Below the pieces are notes generated by a model that had not been told where the DNA came from, made no database searches, and saw only the letters and a program-made list of their open reading frames with translations. Below are positions 1 to 7,530 of a DNA stretch of 64,000 nucleotides, in pieces; within the stretch, counting starts at the first letter, position 1; every line of letters starts with the position of its first letter. Source of the stretch: Marinomonas sp. THO17 (GTDB taxonomy: Bacteria; Pseudomonadota; Gammaproteobacteria; Pseudomonadales; Marinomonadaceae); contig NZ_AP031575.1 in assembly GCF_040436405.1 (NCBI RefSeq), forward strand, positions 1,182,501-1,246,500, written 5' to 3'. The translations under genes were made by a program, and so were the position numbers.

Positions 1-2
1 AT

Positions 3-368
3 TTAGTAGGACATTCTTTAGGCGGCAGTCTTGCTTATCATGTGTCTTGGTATCATGAGAATGTGCTTGCATTTACCTTTAACGCTTCAGAAAGAAAATG
101 GGTATCTGGTAAGGCGACAAAAGCGACACGATATGTTCTAAGAGAAAATGACGAAATACTGACCAGAATAAAGTTTATTCGCTATTTTTCGCCATTAGCA
201 CCTGATACGGTCACAGCTGAAGAGTACGATTTTTCTTTAGGAAATAGTATTCGACAACACAATATGTACAACTTCGCCAGAGGCCTGTTGCTCCTAGCAG
301 CAGCGAATGGTGATTCAGACGCAAAAGCCATTCTAAACGATAACCTCATGTGTGAACTGGCTTTGTGA
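3..368 (+). CDS. Lipase-like alpha/beta hydrolase, C-terminal part (5' end outside window)
   Basis: The frame is open from base 3 and the first codons read LVGHSLGGSLAYHV. This is the nucleophile elbow GHSLGG (bases 9-26) of class 3 lipases and related alpha/beta hydrolases, so the gene begins upstream of the window. A GTG at 42 could be taken as a start but would cut off this motif. After it come about 110 residues without another motif I can name, including a late stretch GNSIRQHNMYNFARGLLLLAAA. The catalytic Asp and His cannot be assigned from the visible part. Nothing indicates secretion because the N-terminus is missing. The lipase fold call rests on one motif; substrate is unknown. Confidence 0.6.
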   Translation, partial: LVGHSLGGSLAYHVSWYHENVLAFTFNASERKWVSGKATKATRYVLRENDEILTRIKFIRYFSPLAPDTVTAEEYDFSLGNSIRQHNMYNFARGLLLLAAANGDSDAKAILNDNLMCELAL

Positions 369-491
369 ATCGTGTTGGTATTAACAAAATTTTTCAAACT
401 TACCTTTATGATAGTACTTACTTTAAGTAAGCAAATGATATTATGATCATGCTTTGAACGATAAAAAAAATTATTCAGTTTGGAGTAAAGT

Positions 492-1127
492 ATGAAAATT
501 GCCATTTTGGGTGCTACAGGTTTTGTTGGCCGAGCAGTATTACAACAAGCTATCGAAGAAGGCTATGATGTAAAAGTCCTAGTGAGAAACCCTGCAAAAT
601 TAGCTATCTCAAGTGACAAAATAAAAGTCATACAAGGCAGTTTAGAAGACAAAGAGAAAGTAGAGGAAACACTGGCTGGTTGCAGTGCCGTTGTTAATGC
701 AGCTGGCGGTGTGAAAGGCTCGGATCAATATGAAGCCTTCATCAAAATTACAGGGATTTTAGTGAACGCCATGAAGCGCGTTGGCATCAAAAAATTAGTC
801 AGCATTAACGGTACAGGCACCATTTTACCTAATGAATATGTTGGTTTTAAGCGTCGTTTTTTAAGCACCATTGTCGGTATTTTTTTAAAGCACATGAAGG
901 ATGCGAAGAAAGCGGAAATGCGAATATTATTAAAACAAACAGACATTGACTGGGTAAGTGTCCGCGCCAATTTAATTCTGAAAAAGCCAGCCACAGGAAA
1001 GGTGGTGGCCGACGATCAAAAAATGCCAGGCGGTAAGATTACCCTACCCGATCTCGCCAAATTTATGCTCGATCAAATTGACAATGACCAATGGATTCAT
1101 AAGGCGCCATTTGTTGCCATAGCCTAA
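492..1127 (+). CDS. NAD(P)-binding Rossmann-fold (NmrA/epimerase-like) protein
   Basis: This 211-residue protein starts with a dinucleotide-binding loop, ILGATGFVGRAV (residues 4-15), typical of atypical short-chain dehydrogenases of the NmrA/NAD-dependent epimerase group. The region VNAAGGVKGSDQYEAF follows the pattern expected after strand 4. The family's usual YxxxK is not clear, so it may be a redox sensor or a poorly active reductase. Length matches the about 210-residue bacterial members. A ribosome-binding site, GGAG, lies 6 bases before the ATG. It appears monocistronic, followed by a repeat remnant. Substrate is unknown. Confidence 0.8.
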   Translation: MKIAILGATGFVGRAVLQQAIEEGYDVKVLVRNPAKLAISSDKIKVIQGSLEDKEKVEETLAGCSAVVNAAGGVKGSDQYEAFIKITGILVNAMKRVGIKKLVSINGTGTILPNEYVGFKRRFLSTIVGIFLKHMKDAKKAEMRILLKQTDIDWVSVRANLILKKPATGKVVADDQKMPGGKITLPDLAKFMLDQIDNDQWIHKAPFVAIA

Positions 1128-1141
1128 CAAAACTGAACACC

Positions 1142-1223
1142 AGGGAAGGTACCAGTCCACTGACTAGGGCAACGTGCTCCCGCCCTAATGCCCTACCTCC
1201 ATGTAGATCTCCTTTGGGTCTTT
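1142..1223 (+). repeat. Left-half remnant of the GGGAAGGT MITE-like family
   Basis: The stretch starts AGGGAAGGTACCAGTCCACT and continues through the module with CCCTAC(A/C)TCCATGTAG and CTCC(T)TTGGGTCTTT. It matches the left end and first module of the full element at 3103-3470, in the same orientation. The match stops around 1223 and no right end follows, so it is a truncated copy. The remaining gap to 1495 is AT-rich; I see no gene in it. A 72-codon frame at 1188-1406 begins inside the repeat and has no family features. Confidence 0.7.
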
Positions 1224-1495
1224 ATCAAGATTCAAAACTTGAATATGCTGATATCAGCTTTCGGCGTCTTATGCCAGCAAGTGCATCATAAAATTACTGC
1301 TGTGTTGAGGCTGATAAACATCTTGCAACATAAAGGCACAACTACCCAATGTAAAATAGGCCAGCATGAAAATAAGACACCATTTCAAACCTCATTTTTT
1401 GGGTAAAAAAATCGCCCCTTCAAAATCCTTAGCTGGAACAAAGGCTGTTATTTCGACTAAATTCAAATTTTTCATACTGCCCACTGCCTTATCCA

Positions 1496-2011
1496 TTATT
1501 GAAAATTCCGTGTCGCGAACTGATTCAATTCAGCAACCGATTTGATGACATAGACTTGCTTCTCAGCAGAATAAGCCTCTAATTTGAGACTAAAATCTTG
1601 ATTCCAAAATAACGGACAAAGGCGTAAGGTTTTATAACTTTGCCAACTGCCCTTAAGGATAGAACTGCCCTCAGGCCAACCTTCTGGTGTAACAAACACA
1701 CCTTTGAGCAAGCGTTTGATCACAAACCAATAGCTGGTTGCATAGGCAAGATCCACATAGATCAGGGTGTCTGCAATCTCTAGCCGCTGATAAAAAGCGC
1801 TGATCGGACCAAAACCGTCGATGATCCAAGTATTCGTCGACAAGAGTGCGGCGTGCGCTTGATCAAAGACTTCGCGTGGCACCAAGTCGCCATTAGCTTG
1901 ATAAACCAAGCTATCCAATGGGTGTAAAGGCAAGCCGGTTTGCGCAGCCAAGGCTTTACTTAAGGTGGATTTGCCACTACCAGGCTTGCCAAATACCGCG
2001 ACTTTTTTCAT
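1496..2011 (-). CDS. P-loop adenylate-kinase-like (FlaR/topology modulation type) ATPase
   Basis: 171 residues. A Walker A motif, GKPGSGKST, is at residues 8-16. It is followed by the PLHPLDSLVYQ segment and IIDGFGPISAFYQRLEIADTLIYVDL, which is the usual order in small kinases annotated as adenylate kinase or DNA topology modulation protein FlaR. The Asp in LIYVDL is a plausible Walker B-like strand. The ribosome-binding site AGGAG is just upstream of the ATG at 2011. It is a single gene on the minus strand, separated by a terminator from the gene at 2211. The phosphoryl acceptor is unknown. Confidence 0.75.
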   Translation of the reverse strand: MKKVAVFGKPGSGKSTLSKALAAQTGLPLHPLDSLVYQANGDLVPREVFDQAHAALLSTNTWIIDGFGPISAFYQRLEIADTLIYVDLAYATSYWFVIKRLLKGVFVTPEGWPEGSSILKGSWQSYKTLRLCPLFWNQDFSLKLEAYSAEKQVYVIKSVAELNQFATRNFQ

Positions 2012-2071
2012 GGTTTCTCCTCAATTTTTTCTATGAAAATGACCTTGAGGGAGTTTTAAATGCACATAAAA

Positions 2072-2096
2072 AAACCCACCTCAAGGGTGGGTTTTA
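2072..2096 (-). terminator. Rho-independent terminator after the decarboxylase-like gene
   Basis: A perfect stem AAACCCACC / GGTGGGTTT with a 5-base loop. Read on the minus strand it is followed by a run of T (the A-run at 2068-2077 on the plus strand). It sits downstream of the minus-strand gene ending at 2211. The 110 bases in between hold only a weak palindrome (CATTCCTATGGAATG). Confidence 0.75.
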
Positions 2097-2210
2097 ACAA
2101 TTTTGCACACATCAAATCCCACCATTCCTATGGAATGATGATAATTCGAGCGACCTGATGTGATGGATTCGTATTCATGTCTTTATACTGCGTTAGTTAG
2201 CGTCGTTAAG

Positions 2211-2594
2211 TCAACCTATTTCACTGCGTTCTTGTAGGACATCTTGAAAGGCAAACATGCCATTTAAGGCCGCTGGAAATCCAGCATACACTGACATTTG
2301 CAATATCACTTCTTTAATTTGCGTCTCACTGCAACCTACATTAAGTGCAGCATTAAGATGGACTTTAAGCTGTGGCTGACAATGTCCCAATGCCGTCAGT
2401 GCCGCCACAGTAGCAATTTCGCGGGATTGCAAATCCAAACCCGGTCGAGCATAAATGTCACCAAATGGGTATTCAATGGTATATTGGGCTAGGTCAGGAC
2501 AAATGTCTTGCAGGCTTTCGATCACCTTTTCGCCCGCTTCGCCATCAATTTTTGCCAGCTGTTCCAGACCAATTTCGTAGCGCGTACTTTGCAT
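2211..2594 (-). CDS. Carboxymuconolactone decarboxylase family protein
   Basis: 127 residues of the CMD/AhpD superfamily. The core LKVHLNAALNVGCSETQIKE (about residues 75-94) and LQMSVYAGFPAALNGM match the gamma-carboxymuconolactone decarboxylase signature. No CxxC pair of the AhpD peroxiredoxin-reductase type is present; the only nearby cysteines are in GHCQPQ and NVGCSE. A function in aromatic catabolism or thiol redox cannot be decided. It lies 57 bases downstream of a MerR-family regulator, with an excellent MerR-type promoter between them, so it is very probably the target of that regulator. A terminator follows at 2072-2096. Confidence 0.85.
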   Translation of the reverse strand: MQSTRYEIGLEQLAKIDGEAGEKVIESLQDICPDLAQYTIEYPFGDIYARPGLDLQSREIATVAALTALGHCQPQLKVHLNAALNVGCSETQIKEVILQMSVYAGFPAALNGMFAFQDVLQERSEIG

Positions 2595-2624
2595 CTTGAT
2601 GCTCCTGAGTAGATAAAGTGCATC

Positions 2625-2655
2625 AGCTTACAGCTTAGAGTTCACTCTAAGTCAA
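2625..2655 (-). promoter_or_regulatory. MerR-type promoter with palindromic operator in a 19-bp spacer
   Basis: Read on the minus strand: a -35 box TTGACT (2655-2650), then a 19-base spacer, then a -10 box TAAGCT (2630-2625). The spacer holds most of the perfect palindrome CTTAGAGTTCACTCTAAG (2634-2651). The over-long spacer with a dyad between -35 and -10 is the hallmark of MerR-activated promoters. The -35 box overlaps the stop codon of the MerR gene. It points at the decarboxylase-like gene starting at 2594. Confidence 0.85.
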
Positions 2656-3008
2656 TCCTGTATTTGTTGTTTATAGAAGTTAATTTTCTCTTGCAACGCC
2701 TCTAAGTGCGACTGTTGAGATTGTATGTAAGCTTCTAACTCGGTCTTATGCGCTTCCAATAACTGCATTCTCGCCACGAGAGAGTCATCTCCCTGTTCCC
2801 GATATTCTGCGTAACGGAGGATATTTTCCAATGACATACCTGTGGCTTTTAAGCGCTGAATAAAGCCCATCCATGCCAGATCTTTCTCAGTGTAATCTCG
2901 GTGGCCGCTGACATTACGGTGGACATTCTTCAGTAAACCCATTTTTTCATAGTATCTGAGTGTATGGGGGGAAACACCCGTTAATTGTGAAAATTCACGC
3001 ACTTGCAT
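2652..3008 (-). CDS. MerR-family transcriptional regulator
   Basis: 118 residues. The N-terminal winged helix-turn-helix is canonical: MQVREFSQLTGVSPHTLRYY (residues 1-20), then EKMGLL and the wing GHRDYTEKDLAWMGFI. The C-terminal half is a dimerisation coiled coil rich in Glu, Gln and Leu. No conserved cysteine cluster for a metal is present, so it resembles the small organic-signal MerR regulators. A good ribosome-binding site (AAGGACG) precedes the ATG. The promoter at 2625-2655 starts at its stop codon and drives the next gene, which it probably activates. Confidence 0.9.
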   Translation of the reverse strand: MQVREFSQLTGVSPHTLRYYEKMGLLKNVHRNVSGHRDYTEKDLAWMGFIQRLKATGMSLENILRYAEYREQGDDSLVARMQLLEAHKTELEAYIQSQQSHLEALQEKINFYKQQIQD

Positions 3009-3102
3009 TATGTCGTCCTTATGGGGTCAAGCAACCAGTTTTAATGACTCGTCAGGATAAATAAAGAGCCACTTGCCAACATAGAATACACCCCTTTAAA
3101 GC

Positions 3103-3470
3103 TAGGGAAGGTACGAACAAGTCCACTGACTACGGCAACGTGCTCCTGCGTTGCTCTAACCCCCTACATCCATGTAGGGGTCAGCGTGTGGATAACTCTC
3201 TTTTATTCGAGACAAGTTTCGCCGTCCAATATAAGCATATTGGCAAGAAGCTTAACAAAGAATAAAGAGAGCTTAGACCACGCTCGGCAGCAAGCTCCTG
3301 CGCTGCCCTAATGCCCTACATCCATGTAGGTCTCCTTCGGGTCTTTCAGAGAAACGGCCTCTCTGTGTTAAGAGTGATTGAAAGGTATTAACATTCCTGC
3401 TCACTCTTGCCTTGATAGACCGTTTCTCTGATAAGACTGATGTTCAGAAGGCTTATTCACACCTTCCCTA
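3103..3470 (+). mobile_element. Full-length MITE-like palindromic element with TA flanks
   Basis: The ends are GGGAAGGTACGAACAAG (from 3105) and the inverse GCTTATTCACACCTTCCC (to 3468), each next to TA (3103-3104 and 3469-3470). This is as expected for a TA target duplication of IS630/mariner-type elements. Inside are stem CTCTCTTTTATTC / GAATAAAGAGAG (3196-3208 / 3260-3271), two copies of the short palindrome CCTACATCCATGTAGG, and near the right end stem CAGAGAAACGG(C)C / G(A)CCGTTTCTCTG (3347-3359 / 3418-3430) enclosing AAGAGTGA / TCACTCTT. No transposase frame is present, so it would be non-autonomous. Its last 66 bases encode the end of the adjacent histone-deacetylase-like gene. Confidence 0.75.
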
Positions 3471-4426
3471 GACCAGTTTATTGCTTTAGGTATCTGACCC
3501 ACTTTGGGGTGTGATTGCCAGACCTGTTGCGCCGCTTGGTGCAATAAACTGTGTCGCCACGCCACCTTGTCTTCCTGTCTATCGTAGCCTCCACCTATCA
3601 CACAAGCCGTCGCAATGCCCATGTCTAAACAGCTTTCGATGACGTATTTGTCCCTCGCCAAGACGCCCTGATCGCTGAGGTTAACGTGCCCCAAGCGATC
3701 ATCTTGATGCACATCTGCACCCGCATCGTAAAACACGAAATCCGCTTGATGCTGGGTTAAAATACTGGGTAAGGTGCGTTTCATGATGTCTAAATAGGTT
3801 TGATCATCCGCCCCTTTTGGAATGGCGATATTAATGCCTGCGGTTTGTTTTTGATTAGGATAGTTTTCTTCGCAATGCCAAGAAACGGGCACCACTTGTT
3901 GGTGATCGGCAAAAAACGCAACTGTGCCATCCCCTTGGTGCACATCACAATCCAAAATAAGTATCTTTTTAGCTTTGCCAGTATTGATTAGATTCAAGGC
4001 GGCCACCGCCAAATCATTAAAAATGCAAAATCCTGCCCCGTGGGCTGGATGAGCATGGTGCGTGCCACCAGCAAGATGACAAGCCAGTCCCTGCTGTAAG
4101 GCCAATTCACTGGTCAAAATAGTGCCTGAAACCGCTCTCAAGGTTCGTTCGACTAACCATTCAGACCAAGGTAAACCAATCTCTTTTTCTTCTTGCTTGG
4201 TCAAATCACCACGGATAAAACGCTGCACATAAGCCTTATCATGAGCCGCCATCAAAACGGACAAAGACAGAGGTTCTGGTGTATGCAAATTATCCTCTGT
4301 TAGTATGCCCTGCTGTCGTAATGTCTCTGCCAGCAAACGAAATTTGTGCATGGGAAATCTGTGCCCTGCAGGAAAAGGGATACTGTAATGAGGGTGAAAC
4401 ACCAAAGGCAATAAAGCAGATTTCAT
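3401..4426 (-). CDS. Histone deacetylase family (class II-type/acetoin utilisation-like) hydrolase
   Basis: 341 residues, a zinc-dependent amidohydrolase of the arginase/deacetylase fold. Visible active-site landmarks are GGTHHAHPAHGAGFC (His-His pair), LDCDVHQGDG (Asp and His zinc ligands), FYDAGADVHQDDRLG (third ligand Asp) and the glycine-rich VIGGGYD. In bacteria such proteins deacetylate small molecules, polyamines or proteins; the substrate here is unknown. The last 22 codons lie inside the right end of the MITE-like element, so the C-terminus (NKPSEHQSYQRNGLSRQE) is element-derived and nearly identical to that of the GNAT at 56830-57396. The catalytic core is intact. The start ATG at 4426 fits the family N-terminus (LPLVFHPHYSIPFP). 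Confidence 0.88.
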   Translation of the reverse strand: MKSALLPLVFHPHYSIPFPAGHRFPMHKFRLLAETLRQQGILTEDNLHTPEPLSLSVLMAAHDKAYVQRFIRGDLTKQEEKEIGLPWSEWLVERTLRAVSGTILTSELALQQGLACHLAGGTHHAHPAHGAGFCIFNDLAVAALNLINTGKAKKILILDCDVHQGDGTVAFFADHQQVVPVSWHCEENYPNQKQTAGINIAIPKGADDQTYLDIMKRTLPSILTQHQADFVFYDAGADVHQDDRLGHVNLSDQGVLARDKYVIESCLDMGIATACVIGGGYDRQEDKVAWRHSLLHQAAQQVWQSHPKVGQIPKAINWSREGVNKPSEHQSYQRNGLSRQE

Positions 4427-4551
4427 AAAGCTCTAATCTGTTCAGAAGGCAATTCGTTTAATAATAAATCAATGGGCAAACCAGCCATGATATTATCAGG
4501 GATTCACTGAATACGCAGGTTCTCTTTGCTTGGCTTACTGTTTCCAGTGCA

Positions 4552-5658
4552 TTATTTGCGTTTGGCAACCAAGACTTTACGAATGGCAGAGTTAAAGGAT
4601 TCAATCAAGTGCGGCGGGAAGCCTTTGCCGCTTTCGAAATTCACCAATTGCACCGCACGCATGGCACTTTTATTGTATTCACTGCCCGATTTACCCCATA
4701 CGCTGTCAATAAACATGACCGCCATAGATAAGATAAAAGCGCCTTGTGGAATCAAAGGGCCAACTAAGCCCTCCGGAAAGCCAGTCCCGTCAAAGCGTTC
4801 TTTGTGAGACTGCACCATGCTAACGGCTTCTTCCCAACCATCATGTTTGGCCAACAATTTGGCCCCTACCATAGGGTGATTCCTTTGTGCTGCCTGCTTG
4901 GCTTCTTCATCGTCTTGGCAGTTAAGAATCAACGCCATGCCCATATTATGCATATAAGCCGCCGCACTCAGTTGACAAGAGTCCACCGGGGTGTTGGTTT
5001 CCACATTAATAAGCTGACACAGTTTTAGGATGCGCTCACTGCGCTCAGCAGAATAGCCCAACAGACGATTTAACTTGTGACTGAACCCAGCAAACAAATC
5101 AATATCAGCTTGCTGTTGTTCACTGAATTCCACCTTAATAATAAGAGCGGCAGCGTCACTGTCGGCATCATCCTCTTCTTCTACCACTTGATCTGAACAC
5201 TGCTTTAAAAGTTGCACGGCAAGATGAGGACGTTCTGAGTCCTCTTCATGCGCATAGATGGTATCTAAGCCTTGTTGTAAGGTGTCACGCAATTCACTTT
5301 CTGCTACATGGGATTGATAAATCTCTTTAAGAAGGGAATAGACTTTTTCGATGACGATATTAATCAAATCCCCTAAATGGGAATGATATTTGATGTAACC
5401 GCCGCGCATACCATCGACAATTTCTTCTAGTTTATGCAGCACATCCACCAGTGGATCAAGAAAGCACACCGAGCAGTTGCCCTTCATACTGTGCAAGGAG
5501 CGAAACAACTGATCCAATTTATCAAAGGAAAATCCTTCACTTTCGATGCTGTTGATGATCTCTTCAATCTCTTGCTGTGCTTCTACATAGCATTCCAACA
5601 AATCATCTTTAAGCTCTTTTTCCAGCGCTGAAAACTCTTTACAAGCAAAATGGCTCAT
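4552..5658 (-). CDS. Hpt domain fused to a degenerate HD-GYP domain
   Basis: 368 residues from the ATG at 5658, chosen because GGAAGA lies 6 bases upstream; an upstream ATG at 5691 lacks one. Residues about 15-110 form a histidine phosphotransfer domain with phospho-acceptor His56 in RSLHSMKGN, followed by the expected VLHKLEEIVDGM. Residues about 190-365 match an HD-GYP domain: AAYMHNMGMAL, NHPMVGAKLL and HKERFDGTGFPEGL. The HD pair is HN (237-238) and HHE is HKE (285-287), so metal ligands are altered and cyclic-di-GMP hydrolysis is doubtful. It may act as a phosphorelay-controlled scaffold or HDOD-like output. No kinase gene is adjacent. Confidence 0.75.
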   Translation of the reverse strand: MSHFACKEFSALEKELKDDLLECYVEAQQEIEEIINSIESEGFSFDKLDQLFRSLHSMKGNCSVCFLDPLVDVLHKLEEIVDGMRGGYIKYHSHLGDLINIVIEKVYSLLKEIYQSHVAESELRDTLQQGLDTIYAHEEDSERPHLAVQLLKQCSDQVVEEEDDADSDAAALIIKVEFSEQQQADIDLFAGFSHKLNRLLGYSAERSERILKLCQLINVETNTPVDSCQLSAAAYMHNMGMALILNCQDDEEAKQAAQRNHPMVGAKLLAKHDGWEEAVSMVQSHKERFDGTGFPEGLVGPLIPQGAFILSMAVMFIDSVWGKSGSEYNKSAMRAVQLVNFESGKGFPPHLIESFNSAIRKVLVAKRK

Positions 5659-5826
5659 TCTTATCTTCCGAAATATTTCACCGCAAAACATTGAGGCCTA
5701 TCATGGCTTTGGCTATTTTTAATAACAGTTGGGTTTTCTTAATAGCGTCAGACTTTTAGTGTAGTTAGAATCTGGCTAATGGGAAACAAACAGAATGTTT
5801 CATTGTGCAAACAGAGCGAGTTTATT

Positions 5827-6279
5827 ATGCCAAATTACTGGTTAATGAAGTCTGAACCAGATGCCTTTTCTATTGATGATCTTGCGGACATGCAGGTGTC
5901 ACCTTGGGATGGGGTGCGTAATTATCAGGCAAGAAATTTTATGAAAGACATGCAAGTGGGCGACTTGGTTTTCTTCTATCATTCCAGTTGCAAACCTGCG
6001 GGGATAGTCGGGGTAGCAAAAGTCGTCAAGGAAGCTTATCCTGACCACACAAGTTGGGACCCTAATAGCCCTTATTATGACGCAAAGTCCACTCCACAAA
6101 ACCCGAGATGGTTTATGGTAGACCTTGCTTTTGTTGAGAAATGGCCGCGCTTGGTGACGCTGGCCGAATTAAAAGCCGATGCCCTTTTAGCCGAATTACC
6201 TTTGGTAAAAAAAGGCAGTCGTTTGTCTATTATGCCGATCAACAAGGCTCATTGGGAGCACATTATAAAGACGTATTAA
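5827..6279 (+). CDS. EVE domain-containing protein
   Basis: 150 residues starting MPNYWLMKSEPDAFSIDDL, the standard start of the EVE (PUA-like) family. Further family segments are SPWDGVRNYQARNFM, VGDLVFFYHSSCKPAGIVG and KKGSRLSIMPI. EVE domains bind modified bases in DNA or RNA, and stand-alone members are common in proteobacteria. I chose the ATG at 5827 rather than the in-frame ATG at 5779 because the family begins exactly there. It is transcribed away from the Hpt/HD-GYP gene. The natural ligand is not known. Confidence 0.93.
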   Translation: MPNYWLMKSEPDAFSIDDLADMQVSPWDGVRNYQARNFMKDMQVGDLVFFYHSSCKPAGIVGVAKVVKEAYPDHTSWDPNSPYYDAKSTPQNPRWFMVDLAFVEKWPRLVTLAELKADALLAELPLVKKGSRLSIMPINKAHWEHIIKTY

Positions 6280-6406
6280 GCGTTAAGGCTGAACACCACA
6301 GCATGACTTATCATTGAGGAAGTGTCACCTTGTTCGTTACCTTTGTTGTCACTGCTATTATTTCGAATCTAGACAAACGCTTAAGCGAGCGTTTAGATTA
6401 ACTTCC

Positions 6407-7480
6407 ATGCCATCATCAGCATGGAAAGCGTTACCCGAGCTCAACAAAAACTTGCCCTCAAGGCGAGGATTATTGCTGTGCCTACTCTTGTGTCTGTTAA
6501 CCGCTTTATCCACCACAAAACTGTGCGCGCAAGCCTTATATCCCTCAACGCTTAAGCAACAGCTGCAAGACAGTGACAAAGATGGCGTCATTAATGCCCG
6601 TGACCTTTGTCCGGATACGCCTGCTGGCAGCGCCATAGACAACACTGGCTGTCCAAACACACGCACGGAATATTATCAGATCCACTTTCAGATTCACTTC
6701 GCCAGTGCCGATGCCAAGCTGCAGCCAGAACAGCATCAGCAAATCACACAAATTGGCCAGTTTCTACAGCAAAACCCGCAAAGTATCATTTGTTTAGAAG
6801 GCCATACGGATAACCAAGGGCCAAATTGGTTTAATCAAGGTCTTTCCTATCAAAGAGCCAACGCCATCGCCGAGCATTTAGTCCGTCAATACGGTATTAA
6901 GGATCGCCGTATTCTGCGTTTAGCCTATGGTGCAAGTCGCCCTTTATTCGAAAATAACAATGAGCAAAACCGCTTCCAGAATCGACGCGTCAATGGCACC
7001 ATTTTGCTTCCCGTTAACGCCCCAAAAAACCAATGGCAAATCCCCTTTGCACTGAATCAATTTCGACTCAATACAGAGCAAAAAAATGCCTTGGCTGAAC
7101 TGCCACAGAAAATAAGCACAGCTCAATCTGCCTTCATTCTCATCACAGGTCATACAGACAAAAGTGGCCGACCAAGCTTAAACCAATTGCTCTCGGAAAA
7201 ACGTGCGCAACAGGTTGCGCATTATTTGCAGTCGATTACGTCACTGAATGAAGCCCAAATAAAAGTCAAAGGTTACGGAGCAGACCGCCCAATTGGTCTA
7301 GAGGATTCGCTCATAAGTCGCGCGAAAAATCGCCGTGTTGAAGTACAGCTTTTTGAAGAGCCTGCGTTATCCAAGCAATTTATTGAGGCCAAATGGACCA
7401 TTTGGAGTGTTGATGACCTTGATCTTACCAATGCGCCAAGCCCTCGCGACCTGCCGTTATTCCGTCCTTTTCAACCCTAG
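6407..7480 (+). CDS. Exported protein with TSP3-like motif and two OmpA domains
   Basis: 357 residues from ATG 6407; an open TTG start at 6314 would add 31 residues before the signal peptide. The N-terminus has an Arg-Arg pair, a hydrophobic stretch LLLCLLLCLLTALS and a likely cleavage near CAQA. A calcium-binding thrombospondin type 3-like motif, DSDKDGVINARDLCPDTPAG, follows. Then come two OmpA-type peptidoglycan-binding domains, each with the signature GHTD and a closing NRRV: EGHTDNQG...NRRVNG and TGHTDKSG...NRRVEV. Two tandem OmpA domains are uncommon. There is no N-terminal barrel, so it may be a periplasmic or outer-membrane-attached cell-wall linker. The start is uncertain because no strong ribosome-binding site precedes 6407. 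Confidence 0.8.
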   Translation: MPSSAWKALPELNKNLPSRRGLLLCLLLCLLTALSTTKLCAQALYPSTLKQQLQDSDKDGVINARDLCPDTPAGSAIDNTGCPNTRTEYYQIHFQIHFASADAKLQPEQHQQITQIGQFLQQNPQSIICLEGHTDNQGPNWFNQGLSYQRANAIAEHLVRQYGIKDRRILRLAYGASRPLFENNNEQNRFQNRRVNGTILLPVNAPKNQWQIPFALNQFRLNTEQKNALAELPQKISTAQSAFILITGHTDKSGRPSLNQLLSEKRAQQVAHYLQSITSLNEAQIKVKGYGADRPIGLEDSLISRAKNRRVEVQLFEEPALSKQFIEAKWTIWSVDDLDLTNAPSPRDLPLFRPFQP

Positions 7481-7530
7481 CATGACCAAGTATTAGAAGG
7501 ATTAGCTAGTAGAATAATTCCATAAAGTGA

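Noticed and set aside
1188..1406. 72-codon plus-strand frame
   Set aside because: Begins inside a repeat remnant and has no ribosome-binding site or recognisable motif.
2101..2210. Riboswitch or small RNA upstream of the kinase gene
   Set aside because: Only a weak CATTCC/GGAATG palindrome is visible; no known aptamer core.
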